This document shows, one piece after another, positions 7,836 through 15,279 of a stretch of DNA of 18,293 nt. Both the position numbers and the translations under genes were made by a program. How positions within the stretch are numbered: the stretch's first letter is position 1; every line of letters starts with the position of its first letter. The stretch is from Ardenticatenia bacterium (lineage in GTDB: Bacteria > Chloroflexota > Anaerolineae > Aggregatilineales > Aggregatilineaceae), in contig JALSSH010000114.1 in the NCBI GenBank assembly GCA_026984385.1, positions 1 through 18,293 of the forward strand. The letters run 5' to 3'. The notes under the pieces were generated by a model. The model ran no database searches. It was not told where the DNA came from and saw only the letters and a list, made by a program, of their open reading frames with translations.

Positions 7836-8420
7836 CTACGCCCCCTGTCCGGACTCGTGCGGCGCGTCTTCGTCGTCGCGCGCGGTCGGGCTGACCAGCA
7901 GCGCCGCGCCGATCAATGCGCCCATCAACAGCACAGAAGCCAGCTCAAAGGGCAGCATATATTGCTGCGGGTCAACCAGCGCCTCGCCCAAGTCGCTCAC
8001 GCTGCTGGCCGGCACATCGGCGGGGCTGTTCTGCGTGAAGTTCGCCCCCCAGGTGCCGGAGATACCCAAGTCGTCTACCACAGGGGTCAGCACAGAAAAC
8101 AGCAGCAGGAAGAAAACCACCGCCAACGCCAGATTGACCGCCCATTGAGCGTTGTAGATACGCGGCAGACGGGTGACGCTCGGCGTGAGCATCACCGCCA
8201 AGATGATCAGCACGGCAATTGCGCCGATATAGACCACCACTTGGAAGCCGGCCAAAAACGGCGCGGCCAACAAGACAAAAAAGCCCGCCACGCCGAAAAG
8301 CGCCAACATCAGATACAGCGCGGCGTGGAACAAGTTGCGCGTGGTGACAACCAACAGCGCGCTGCCCAAAGTGAGCACACTCAAGAGCAAAAAGACGATT
8401 GCTTCAGCCGTAATATCCAA
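7836..8420 (-). CDS. nuoJ: NADH-quinone oxidoreductase subunit J (NuoJ)
   Basis: A 194-residue membrane-arm subunit (ND6 homologue) with five predicted helices. The recognisable core is NLFHAALYLMLALFGVAGFFVLL followed by FQVVVYIGAIAVLIILAVML, the TM3 region containing the pi-bulge that couples quinone chemistry to pumping in structurally studied complexes. The start is TTG at 8420: an AGGAGG at plus 8429-8434 ends 7 nt before it, overlapping the nuoH stop, and no in-frame ATG competes. The C-terminus is short, polar and acidic (TARDDEDAPHESGQGA). Normally nuoI lies between nuoH and nuoJ; here the two are 11 nt apart. Confidence 0.94.
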   Translation of the reverse strand: MDITAEAIVFLLLSVLTLGSALLVVTTRNLFHAALYLMLALFGVAGFFVLLAAPFLAGFQVVVYIGAIAVLIILAVMLTPSVTRLPRIYNAQWAVNLALAVVFFLLLFSVLTPVVDDLGISGTWGANFTQNSPADVPASSVSDLGEALVDPQQYMLPFELASVLLMGALIGAALLVSPTARDDEDAPHESGQGA

Positions 8421-8431
8421 CGCAGCCCCTC

Positions 8432-9625
8432 CTAGTCCCCTGCAGCGGCGGTCGCTTCGGCAGGCTCTGCGACAACGGCCCGCCGTGCCTCGATGTGCTC
8501 GCGGTCACGCCGTGCCCACTCGCGCAGCCACCAGGCCACGCCCGCGAACATGACCACATTCGCCAGGAAGAGCACCAGCGTTGGCCCCAGCGCGTCCGCA
8601 AAGCTGTTGATCTGGTCGGTGTCGGGCATCAGCTTCCAGAGGAAGGCCACCACCAGCAAATTGATCAGGCTGAGCGGCACAAGGAACTTCCAGTTGAAGT
8701 TCAGCAAATGGTCAATGCGCACACGCGGTAAGGTCATGCGCACCCAGATCAGCACGAAGTAGACAAAAACGCTCTTGAGCAACAAGTAGACAAAGCCCAG
8801 CGGGATAATTTTTTCGGCCAATGGGCCTTGCCAGCCGCCCAAGAAAAGTAGCGCCGTCAGCACGCTGAGCGTGAAGGCGTGCAAAAATTCGCCCACATAG
8901 AACATGCCGAACTTCATGCCCGAATACTCGATATGAAAACCGGCCACGATCTCGGATTCGGCTTCCAGCAAGTCAAACGGGCCGCGCCCGTTTTCCGCCT
9001 GGCCGGAAATGAGAAAGATGAGCACGGTCATCGGCACGGCGAAAAGATAGGCGATATGCTGGGATTTGACGATCGCTTGCACGCTCAACGAACCGGCCAG
9101 CATCACCGGCACGAGCAGCGAGATCACCATCGGCACTTCGTAGCTGATGAGCTGGGCCACCGCGCGGAAAGCCGAGATGAGCGCGTATTTGTTGTTGCTG
9201 CTCCAACCGGCCATGATCACCGCGACCGTGCCCAACGAGCCGACCGCGACCAGATAGAGCACCCCGACGTTCAAGTCCGCGCCGACCCAAGCCGCCGTAA
9301 AGGGGATAACCGCCCAGATAAGCATGACGGAAAGCGTGGAGAGGATCGGGGCGAGGTTGTACGGCCAACGATCCACGTGGCGGTTCATAATATCCTCTTT
9401 GAGGATGATCTTCACGGCGTCGGCGATCGATTGCAACAGCCCGAAGGGGCCGACACGGTTGGGGCCGACACGGTCTTGGAAGCGGGCGGCCACTTTGCGC
9501 TCGATCCAGATGCCGAGCAATGTCCAGAGCAGCCCAAAAGCGCCCACCACCGCCACGCCGAGCGCCTTTGCCACCAAGACCGCCAGCTCGTAAGAAAGCC
9601 CAATATCTTGCAGAAAACCTGTCAT
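8432..9625 (-). CDS. nuoH: NADH-quinone oxidoreductase subunit H (NuoH)
   Basis: A 397-residue multi-helix subunit that forms the quinone chamber at the junction of membrane and peripheral arms. Hallmarks are ERKVAARFQDRVGPNRVGP (about 42-60), the acidic loop GRGPFDLLEAESEIVAGFH (about 214-232) followed by EYSGMKFGMFYVGE, and the late RVRIDHLLNFNWKFLVPLS. The C-terminus has an extra charged, alanine-rich tail (about 365-397). I chose the ATG at 9625, which has GGAG about 6 nt upstream and starts MTGFLQDIG; the open frame extends 21 codons further (to 9688) without homology-like character. The retained acidic loop, which contacts NuoB/NuoD in intact complexes, implies that a peripheral arm exists although its genes are not here. 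Confidence 0.95.
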   Translation of the reverse strand: MTGFLQDIGLSYELAVLVAKALGVAVVGAFGLLWTLLGIWIERKVAARFQDRVGPNRVGPFGLLQSIADAVKIILKEDIMNRHVDRWPYNLAPILSTLSVMLIWAVIPFTAAWVGADLNVGVLYLVAVGSLGTVAVIMAGWSSNNKYALISAFRAVAQLISYEVPMVISLLVPVMLAGSLSVQAIVKSQHIAYLFAVPMTVLIFLISGQAENGRGPFDLLEAESEIVAGFHIEYSGMKFGMFYVGEFLHAFTLSVLTALLFLGGWQGPLAEKIIPLGFVYLLLKSVFVYFVLIWVRMTLPRVRIDHLLNFNWKFLVPLSLINLLVVAFLWKLMPDTDQINSFADALGPTLVLFLANVVMFAGVAWWLREWARRDREHIEARRAVVAEPAEATAAAGD

Positions 9626-9687
9626 GCGACTCTCCGCAAACATCCATTCAAGACGCAGCGCACGTTTGGCTGCCTCAGCACACAGCA

Positions 9688-9720
9688 ACCGGTCGGAGAA
9701 AGCGATTTCGCCGACCGGCT
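9688..9720 (-). other. Strong stem-loop in the nuoA-nuoH gap
   Basis: On the minus strand the 99-nt gap after nuoA contains a perfect 8-bp arm pair (CCGGTCGG with CCGACCGG). It extends inward by GAAA/TTTC across one mismatch and closes on a TCGC tetraloop. No T-run follows (TTGCTGTGTG), so it does not look like a plain terminator. It could be an RNase-processing or mRNA-stabilising element, or a partial attenuator separating nuoA from the other genes. The structure is seen; the function is inferred. Confidence 0.7.
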
Positions 9721-9724
9721 CACA

Positions 9725-10084
9725 TTACGACCATTCCAACGCGCCTTTGCGCCAAGTGTAAACCAGCGCTACGACAAGCAGGAGCACAAAGATCACCATC
9801 TCAAAGAGGGCGAAAAGCCCCAGCTTGTTATAGGCCAGCGCCCAGGGGAACATGAAAACCAGCTCCACATCAAAGACCAAAAACACCAGCGCGAAGATGT
9901 AATATTCCGCGCGGAACTGTTTCCAGGCCAGCCCTACCGGCTCAGCGCCGCACTCGTAGGCGTCCTGTTTGATGGGGGTCGGGCGCTTGGGGGCCAACCA
10001 CTTGCTGAGCGCAATAGGCACGACCAGCAACACCGGCCCCAGAAGGAAAAACAATCCGACAAAAACCCATTCGTTCAAAATCAT
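9725..10084 (-). CDS. nuoA: NADH-quinone oxidoreductase subunit A (NuoA)
   Basis: A 119-residue, three-helix membrane-arm subunit (ND3 homologue) of normal length. The signature quinone-loop motif DAYECGAEPVG (about 41-51) carries the conserved cysteine, and the second helix has FDVELVFMFPWA with its conserved acidic residues. The ATG at 10084 has GGAGG about 11 nt upstream. It is the first gene of the operon. In standard operons nuoBCD follow; here the next gene is nuoH. Confidence 0.96.
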   Translation of the reverse strand: MILNEWVFVGLFFLLGPVLLVVPIALSKWLAPKRPTPIKQDAYECGAEPVGLAWKQFRAEYYIFALVFLVFDVELVFMFPWALAYNKLGLFALFEMVIFVLLLVVALVYTWRKGALEWS

Positions 10085-10158
10085 AAGCTATTCACCCTCC
10101 AGGTGCGTCTGGACGGTACATCCCCATAGTTCAACCGAACTAGCGGAAACAGTCGGCT

Positions 10159-10187
10159 AGTATAGCAAGCTCAAAGACCAGCGGCAA
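10159..10187 (-). promoter_or_regulatory. Sigma-70 type promoter of the nuo operon
   Basis: On the minus strand TTGCCG (plus 10182-10187), a 17-nt spacer and TATACT (plus 10159-10164) form a near-consensus promoter. Transcription would start near 10152, giving a leader of about 70 nt before nuoA. This is a sequence match only, with no experimental support. Confidence 0.7.
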
Positions 10188-10299
10188 TCTGCCGACCGTG
10201 CCGCGACAAACACGGGCATCATTCTAGCACACGCGCAAAGGAATACCAACCTGAAATTAATCCGCGCAAAGCGAGAAGTAGCGAGCGCGCCGATCTCCC

Positions 10300-10330
10300 C
10301 CTAAAATAGTTGCGTGCAAAACTATTTAGG
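10300..10330. promoter_or_regulatory. Imperfect inverted repeat, candidate operator
   Basis: The left arm CCTAAAATAGTT and right arm AACTATTTAGG are reverse complements apart from one inserted A. They flank a GCGTGCAA centre that itself contains the small palindrome TTGC-GT-GCAA. The dyad lies 53 nt before the reductase start, in a divergent promoter region, and overlaps a possible -10 (TAAAAT). It could be a regulator binding site or an RNA hairpin; no known regulator motif was recognised. Confidence 0.5.
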
Positions 10331-10382
10331 CAACACCTTTTGAGCATCACTCGGTCTTGAGCACAATTCGGAGAGATAAGCT

Positions 10383-11783
10383 ATGACTTCAACACTGGGC
10401 ACACCAGAAAACCCGCTCCGCGTGGCGATCATCGGGGCGGGGCCGTCCGCGTTTTATGCGGCGGAACACTTGCTGAAGCAATTGGGCGACGGCGTCAAGG
10501 TGGATATGTTCGAGCACCTGCCCACGCCGTTCGGCTTGGTGCGTGGCGGGGTGGCGCCGGACCACGCCAAAATTAAATCGGTGACGCGCGTTTATGACCG
10601 TATCGCGTCCAACCCCAACTATCGCTTTTTTGGCAACGTGACTTACGGCAAAGATATTTCGCATGACGACCTGCAAAAGCATTATCACGCCGTGATCTAT
10701 GCGGTGGGCGCACAAGCCGACCGCAAGCTCGGCATCCCGGGCGAAGATTTGCCCGGCAACCACCCCGCCACCGAGTTCGTCGCTTGGTACAACGGCCACC
10801 CGGACTATCGGCATCTGGAGTTCGACCTTTCCCAAGAGCGCGTCGCGGTGATCGGCATCGGCAACGTGGCGATGGACGTGGCGCGCATCTTGGCCCGCAC
10901 CGACGAAGAGCTGCGCGCCACCGACATCGCCGACCACGCGCTAGAAGCGCTGGCAAACAGCCAAGTGAAGGAAATTTACTTGCTGGGGCGACGCGGGCCG
11001 GTCCAAGCGAAGTTCACACCCAAAGAGCTTAAGGAAATGGGCGAGTTGGCCGCCGCCGATTTGATCGTTGACCCGCGCGATCTCGAACTCGACCCCCACA
11101 GCCAAGAATATTTGGAAACCGCCAACGACCGCGACGCCCAACGCAACTACGAGCTGCTGCAAGAGTTCGCCCAACGCCCGCCCAGCGGCAAGCCGAAGAA
11201 AATTTACCTACGTTTCCTCACCTCACCGGTAGAAGTGCTGGGCACGGAGCGCGTCGAGGGGTCGACGGTGGTTCGCAACGAGCTTTACAAACGCGACGAC
11301 GGCTCGATCCGCCCCCGCCCCACCGATGAGTATGAAACGCTGCCCGTCGGCCTGGTCTTCCGCTCCATCGGCTATCGTGGTGTGCCGCTGCCGGAAGTGC
11401 CCTTCGACGACTGGTACGCCGTGATCCCCAACGAAAAGGGGCGCGTGACCCAAGACGGCCAACAGGTGATCGGTGAGTACGCGGTCGGCTGGATCAAGCG
11501 CGGCCCAACAGGCGTCATCGGCACGAACAAGCCCTGCGCCCAAGAAAGCGTCAATATGCTGTTGGAAGATATGCAGGCGGGCAAAGTGCTCGCACCGGAA
11601 AATCCCGATCCGGCGGCAGTTGAGGCGCTCTTACGCGAGCGAGGCGTGCGCTATGTCACCTACGACGATTGGCGCATTCTCGACCAGCTCGAAGTGGAGC
11701 GCGGAAAAGCCGTCGGGCGTCCGCGCGTCAAGTTCACCAGCATTGAAGAGATGCTCGCCGCGCTGGACGCGCACAAAGCCTAA
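10383..11783 (+). CDS. fprA: FprA/adrenodoxin-reductase-type ferredoxin-NADP+ reductase
   Basis: A 466-residue FAD enzyme that transfers electrons between NADPH and ferredoxin. The order of motifs fits the adrenodoxin reductase/FprA family: FAD-binding VAIIGAGPSAFYAAEHLL (about 14-31), PTPFGLVRGGVAPDH (47-61), NADP-binding GIGNVAMDVARIL (158-170), LGRRGPVQAKFT (201-212) with the paired arginines expected to select the NADPH 2'-phosphate, and GWIKRGPTGVIGTNK (369-383) of the C-terminal FAD site. Its length is close to mycobacterial FprA. The ATG has GGAGAG about 7 nt upstream. No iron-sulfur motif is fused to it. It is divergent from the complex I operon, so shared control is possible. Direction and partner ferredoxin cannot be read from the sequence. 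The fprA symbol is by family resemblance. Confidence 0.92.
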   Translation: MTSTLGTPENPLRVAIIGAGPSAFYAAEHLLKQLGDGVKVDMFEHLPTPFGLVRGGVAPDHAKIKSVTRVYDRIASNPNYRFFGNVTYGKDISHDDLQKHYHAVIYAVGAQADRKLGIPGEDLPGNHPATEFVAWYNGHPDYRHLEFDLSQERVAVIGIGNVAMDVARILARTDEELRATDIADHALEALANSQVKEIYLLGRRGPVQAKFTPKELKEMGELAAADLIVDPRDLELDPHSQEYLETANDRDAQRNYELLQEFAQRPPSGKPKKIYLRFLTSPVEVLGTERVEGSTVVRNELYKRDDGSIRPRPTDEYETLPVGLVFRSIGYRGVPLPEVPFDDWYAVIPNEKGRVTQDGQQVIGEYAVGWIKRGPTGVIGTNKPCAQESVNMLLEDMQAGKVLAPENPDPAAVEALLRERGVRYVTYDDWRILDQLEVERGKAVGRPRVKFTSIEEMLAALDAHKA

Positions 11784-11817
11784 CCCAACGCGGAGCAGCG
11801 AAAAAGTCGGCGGGCGC

Positions 11818-13071
11818 TCAGTCGATCTCGCGCAACAGGCGCACCGGTAGACGGGTGCCCGCCGGCACTTCTTTTGTGCCTTCGGGGATGATCAGCAGAC
11901 CGTCCGCCTCCACCATAGAATACAGCACGGCGGAGCTTTGCGTGCCGGTGGAATAGGCGACCCACTCCTCGCCCACACGCTCCAACAGCACGCGCATATA
12001 AGTACGCCGCCCATCCGAGCGCATATCCTCACCCACCCGCGCGCTCACCGTCGGCGGAGTGATCTCCAGCCCTTGCATTTTCGCCAGCACGGGGCGCACG
12101 AAAACCTCAAACGTGACCATGGCCGAAACGGGGTTGCCCGGCAGCCCGAAGAAAAGCGCGTCCCCCACGTGTCCGAAGGCCAGCGGACGCCCGGGGCGCA
12201 TGTTGACGCGCCATAGCTCGACCGCGCCCAACTCGTTAACCACCGTGCGCACCACATCGCGCGTGCCCATCGAAACGCCGCCGATGGTCAGCACCACGTC
12301 CGGCGCGTAAGCCAGGGCCTCGTGAAAGCGCGCGCGCACCTCCGCGAGCGTGTCGCGCGCTACAGGTAAGCGCAGCGGCTCACCGTCACACTGCCGCACC
12401 AACCCCTCCAGGATATAGCTGTTGGTATCCCGCACTTTGCCCGGGGTGAGCGGCTCGTGCATGTCGATCAACTCGTCACCGGTGGCGATGATGGCGACGC
12501 GCGGCTGACGGCGCACCATCACCTCGGCCTCCCCCAACGCGATCAGCAAGCCGATCTCTTGGGGACGCAAGCGCACAGGTGGCATCAACAATAGTCGCCC
12601 TGCCTGAATGCTCTCGCCTTTCGGGCGCACGTTTTCGCCGCTCTGCACCGCGCGGTACACCGCGACACGTGCGGGGAGTGATGGATTTTCGGCGGCGTTC
12701 CAGTGATCGTCCGTGTACTCCACCGGCACGACCGCGTCTGCTCCCTGCGGAAGCGGCGCGCCGGTCATAATGCGCGCGGCCTGCCCCACGCCGACCGTGC
12801 ATTGCGGCGCAACGCCTGCCGGCACGTCCGCGATCACGTCAAGAACGACGGGGGCATCCGTCGCAGCCTGCGCCACATCTGCCGCGCGCACAGCGTAGCC
12901 GTCCATGCTAGAGGTGGACGCGGGGGGAATATCTTCACGAGCGATGATCTCACCTGCCAAAATACGTCCCAACGCCTGAGGGGTTGGGACGTATTCGGTA
13001 TCCAAAGAAGCCGTTTGGGACAAAATATGAGCCTGCACCATGTCTACAGGCAGCAGGTTGTGCAAGGTCAA
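11818..13071 (-). CDS. moeA: Molybdopterin molybdenumtransferase MoeA
   Basis: A 417-residue cytosolic enzyme that inserts molybdate into adenylated molybdopterin in the last step of molybdenum cofactor synthesis. Visible motifs are SSMDGYAVR (54-62), TGAPLPQGADAVVPVE (103-118), GENVRPKGESI (145-155), TGDELI (197-202), DTNSYILEGL (215-224), TIGGVSMGTRDVV (262-274) and GLPGNPVSAMVTFEVFVRP (309-327), followed by a C-terminal beta-barrel domain. Length is typical. The start is TTG at 13071, with GAGGAGG 9 nt upstream; the next in-frame ATG (13041) would remove the N-terminal HNLLPVD segment. It lies 30 nt after the FHA gene and is probably co-transcribed with it. It is convergent with the reductase gene with only 34 nt between stops and no clear terminator. 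Confidence 0.95.
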   Translation of the reverse strand: MTLHNLLPVDMVQAHILSQTASLDTEYVPTPQALGRILAGEIIAREDIPPASTSSMDGYAVRAADVAQAATDAPVVLDVIADVPAGVAPQCTVGVGQAARIMTGAPLPQGADAVVPVEYTDDHWNAAENPSLPARVAVYRAVQSGENVRPKGESIQAGRLLLMPPVRLRPQEIGLLIALGEAEVMVRRQPRVAIIATGDELIDMHEPLTPGKVRDTNSYILEGLVRQCDGEPLRLPVARDTLAEVRARFHEALAYAPDVVLTIGGVSMGTRDVVRTVVNELGAVELWRVNMRPGRPLAFGHVGDALFFGLPGNPVSAMVTFEVFVRPVLAKMQGLEITPPTVSARVGEDMRSDGRRTYMRVLLERVGEEWVAYSTGTQSSAVLYSMVEADGLLIIPEGTKEVPAGTRLPVRLLREID

Positions 13072-13101
13072 GAGTGCACGCCTCCTCAGGAACGACGGCG
13101 A

Positions 13102-13815
13102 TTAGCGACAGGTGGCGTCCGGCTTGACGCCGAGGTCGAAGGTCTCGGAAATAACGGGGATGTCGTCCCACCAGCATTTGGCGTCAATGATGATGCCGCC
13201 GATGACCGAAGTCACAATGCACAACACCAAAAAACAGCCGCACCCCAACACCAACCAGCGCCCCGGCCCTGCGTTCTCATACGATCCTTCCGGATATTCG
13301 TACTCGTCGTAAATCGAAGGCGGCTGCGCGGTATAGGCTTGTTGCCCGGGCGCCAACCCCGCCGCCGACGGCGGGTAACCGCCCTGGGGGGGGACACTGG
13401 GTTGTGCGGGCGGTGTATAGCCGCTAACGGGCGCCGCAGGGGGATATTCGGCGGGCGCTCCGCCGCCCAAAACGGCAGCCTGCCCGGGGGCTTCTAACCC
13501 CACACCGGCAGCGGCGCTCTCATAGGCCAACGTCACCGTTTCGCCCAGCCCCACCATATCGCCGGGCTGGAGAGGGCGCGCGCCAGTCAGGCGCTGGCCG
13601 TTGACAAACGTCCCATTCGTGGAGCCGAGGTCTTCGACCGTATACCCGCCACCACCTTGTGTCAGTCGGCAATGATGCCGACTCACCTCAGGATCGTTAA
13701 TCACAATATCGTTGGTAATATCACGACCGAGCGTAACCACGCCCTTTGTCAGCTCATAAATTTGGTTGGGCTGTGGGCCGCGTCGCACAATCAAGCGGAA
13801 GCTGCTGCCCTGCAT
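13102..13815 (-). CDS. FHA-domain protein with proline-rich linker and one C-terminal membrane helix
   Basis: A 237-residue protein of unassigned function. The N-terminal FHA domain (about 5-98) has the phosphothreonine-binding residues: G30-R31, S45-R46-H47-H48, STNGTF (65-70) and N72-G73. A Pro/Gly/Tyr-rich linker (about 105-185) follows. A hydrophobic helix (about 187-210, WLVLGCGCFLVLCIVTSVIG) contains three cysteines. A short tail carries two more cysteines (C214, C236) and a WW pair. There is no signal peptide, so the FHA domain is presumably cytoplasmic, tethered to the membrane and reading Ser/Thr-kinase phosphorylation. The ATG has GAGGAGG 8 nt upstream. It is the first gene of a probable operon with moeA and has its own consensus promoter. 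No kinase or phosphatase gene is in the window. Confidence 0.85.
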   Translation of the reverse strand: MQGSSFRLIVRRGPQPNQIYELTKGVVTLGRDITNDIVINDPEVSRHHCRLTQGGGGYTVEDLGSTNGTFVNGQRLTGARPLQPGDMVGLGETVTLAYESAAAGVGLEAPGQAAVLGGGAPAEYPPAAPVSGYTPPAQPSVPPQGGYPPSAAGLAPGQQAYTAQPPSIYDEYEYPEGSYENAGPGRWLVLGCGCFLVLCIVTSVIGGIIIDAKCWWDDIPVISETFDLGVKPDATCR

Positions 13816-13873
13816 GGATCATGCCTCCTCGCGCGCAGGAAGTGGCGGAAATACACAACCTCGGACGGTTCGG

Positions 13874-13902
13874 AGTATACGGTCATTGTTTGCGGCTGTC
13901 AA
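13874..13902 (-). promoter_or_regulatory. Consensus sigma-70 promoter for the FHA-moeA unit
   Basis: On the minus strand TTGACA (plus 13897-13902), exactly 17 nt, then TATACT (plus 13874-13879). Transcription would begin near 13867 with a leader of about 50 nt. It lies just downstream of the sigma-factor terminator, so FHA-moeA is an independent unit. Confidence 0.85.
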
Positions 13903-13929
13903 CTCGCCCACAAACCGTCTCCGGATGTC

Positions 13930-13959
13930 AAAAAACGCCACTGTCCGGCGTGGCGTTTT
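13930..13959 (-). terminator. Intrinsic terminator after the sigma factor gene
   Basis: On the minus strand a perfect 10-bp stem (AAAACGCCAC with GTGGCGTTTT; plus arms 13932-13941 and 13950-13959) encloses an 8-nt loop and runs into TTTTTTG. It begins 24 nt after the rpoD-type stop codon. Confidence 0.9.
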
Positions 13960-13983
13960 GAAGAGCACACTCAGGCAACGCGC

Positions 13984-15180
13984 TTACGTGAAGTCCTTAA
14001 GCTGGCGAGAGCGGCGCGGGTGGCGCAAACGGCGCAACGCTTTTCCCTCGATCTGGCGGATGCGTTCGCGCGTCAAGCCGAATTTATGCCCCACTTCTTC
14101 CAGCGTATAGCTGCGCCCGTTTTGCAACCCGAAGCGCAAGCGCAAAATACGCGCTTCACGGGCCGTGAGGGTGCTGAGCACTTCTTCCACCTTTTCGCGC
14201 AGCAAATTTTGGTACGCGCTTTGGGTGGGCGTGGGCGTGGTCTCGTCTTCGATGAAGCTGCCCAGCTCGCTATCCTCTTCCTCGCCGACCGGGTGCTCCA
14301 AGCTCATCGGACGCCAGCTCACGCGCAACATCCACTGCACTTTGCGCGGCTCTAAGTCCATGCGCGCCGCGATCTCTTCGGGCGTTGGCTTGCGCCCGTT
14401 CTCTTGTTCCAGCTCGCGCGCGGTTTTGTAGAGCTTGCGGATACGGTCGGACATGTGCACCGGCACGCGGATCGTGCGCCCCTGGTCGGCGATGGCGCGG
14501 GTGATGGTCTGGCGAATCCACCAAGTGGCGTAGGTGCTGAAGCGATAGCCGCGCGTGTAGTCGAATTTCTCCACCGCTTTCATCAAGCCCAAATTGCCCT
14601 CTTGGATGAGGTCCAAAAAATGCACGCCGCGCCCCATATACTTTTTGGCGATGCTGACCACCAAGCGCGTGTTGGCCTTGATCAAGTGGTCGCGGGCTTC
14701 TTTGCCGTCCTCGATGGCAGCTTCCAGCTCGCGGCGGCGCTCTTCGTCCACCGCGTCACCGAGCATAGCAAGCTCGGCGCGGGCCATGTTGCCCGCTTCC
14801 AGCCGTTTGGCAAGCGCCACTTCTTCCTCGGTGGTCAAAAGCGGCACGCGCGCCATTTCTTTAAGATATAACCCGACGGTGTCGTCGGAAGCCACGCCGC
14901 TTAGGTCGAACGTCTCGTCTTCTCCTTCGACGATTTCGTCCAGTTTCTCCACATCCGGCCCCTCGGCACGCTCGCCAAAAATTTCCACGCCCATCGCGTG
15001 CAAATAGGCAAAAACGCTTTCCAAAAGCGGCGAGGCTTCGTCTGCGTCCGGCAAAATATCCAAAATGTCGTCGGTGGTCAAAAAGCCCTGGCTGTCGGCG
15101 CGTTCCAACAAAGCATTTGCCAATGCCGGTTTAAGTTGCGGGTTGTCTTGGTGTTCCGTGTTCCGCTGCGCTCTCAACAC
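13984..15180 (-). CDS. rpoD: Primary RNA polymerase sigma factor (RpoD/SigA)
   Basis: The housekeeping sigma-70 factor, about 398 residues with the chosen start, a short SigA type rather than the 613-residue E. coli form. Domains in order: a reduced region 1.1 (LLERADSQGFLTTDDILDIL), region 1.2 (DDTVGLYLKEMARVPLLT), regions 2.1-2.4 with HFLDLIQEGNLGLMKAVEKF and the -10 recognition helix RFSTYATWWIRQTITRAIAD, region 3 (RKPTPEEIAARM), and region 4 with the -35 helix EEVGHKFGLTRERIRQIEGK and the terminal HPRRSRQLKDF. I chose GTG at 15180, with GGAAGG 7 nt upstream; the adjacent TTG at 15177 is equally possible, and the frame extends to a GTG at 15237 with unfamilylike sequence. It lies downstream of the DUF177 gene with no clear promoter between them and ends at a strong terminator. 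Confidence 0.96.
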   Translation of the reverse strand: MLRAQRNTEHQDNPQLKPALANALLERADSQGFLTTDDILDILPDADEASPLLESVFAYLHAMGVEIFGERAEGPDVEKLDEIVEGEDETFDLSGVASDDTVGLYLKEMARVPLLTTEEEVALAKRLEAGNMARAELAMLGDAVDEERRRELEAAIEDGKEARDHLIKANTRLVVSIAKKYMGRGVHFLDLIQEGNLGLMKAVEKFDYTRGYRFSTYATWWIRQTITRAIADQGRTIRVPVHMSDRIRKLYKTARELEQENGRKPTPEEIAARMDLEPRKVQWMLRVSWRPMSLEHPVGEEEDSELGSFIEDETTPTPTQSAYQNLLREKVEEVLSTLTAREARILRLRFGLQNGRSYTLEEVGHKFGLTRERIRQIEGKALRRLRHPRRSRQLKDFT

Positions 15181-15279
15181 TAGTCCCCCTTCCACGTTGT
15201 GACGCGAGCTATGTTCCTCATGCGCCCGACTTCCCACCCGGCGCGTCCCCGACGCATGGGGGTTAACGCGATCGCTCGC

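Larger units (their letters stand above)
10085..10382. other. Divergent intergenic region between nuoA and the FprA-type reductase
   Basis: This 298-nt gap separates the minus-strand nuo operon from the plus-strand ferredoxin-NADP reductase gene. It holds the nuo promoter (10159-10187), an AT-rich inverted repeat (10300-10330) and two copies of TTGAGCA 17 nt apart (10340-10346 and 10357-10363). I see no convincing -35/-10 pair for the plus-strand gene, although TAAAAT at 10302-10307 inside the inverted repeat could be a -10. No RNA gene was recognised. Confidence 0.6.

Noticed and set aside
8879..10129. Plus-strand open frame opposite nuoH and nuoA
   Set aside because: It crosses two certain genes and their gap and encodes a His/Arg-rich sequence without recognisable motifs.
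11784..11817. Terminator between the convergent reductase and moeA genes
   Set aside because: The 34-nt gap shows no stem followed by a T-run on either strand; transcription may run into the opposite gene or end by a factor-dependent route.
15243..15255. GCGTC-CCC-GACGC dyad between DUF177 and rpoD as a terminator
   Set aside because: Short stem with a 3-nt loop and no T-run on either strand; it is more likely chance in GC-rich sequence.
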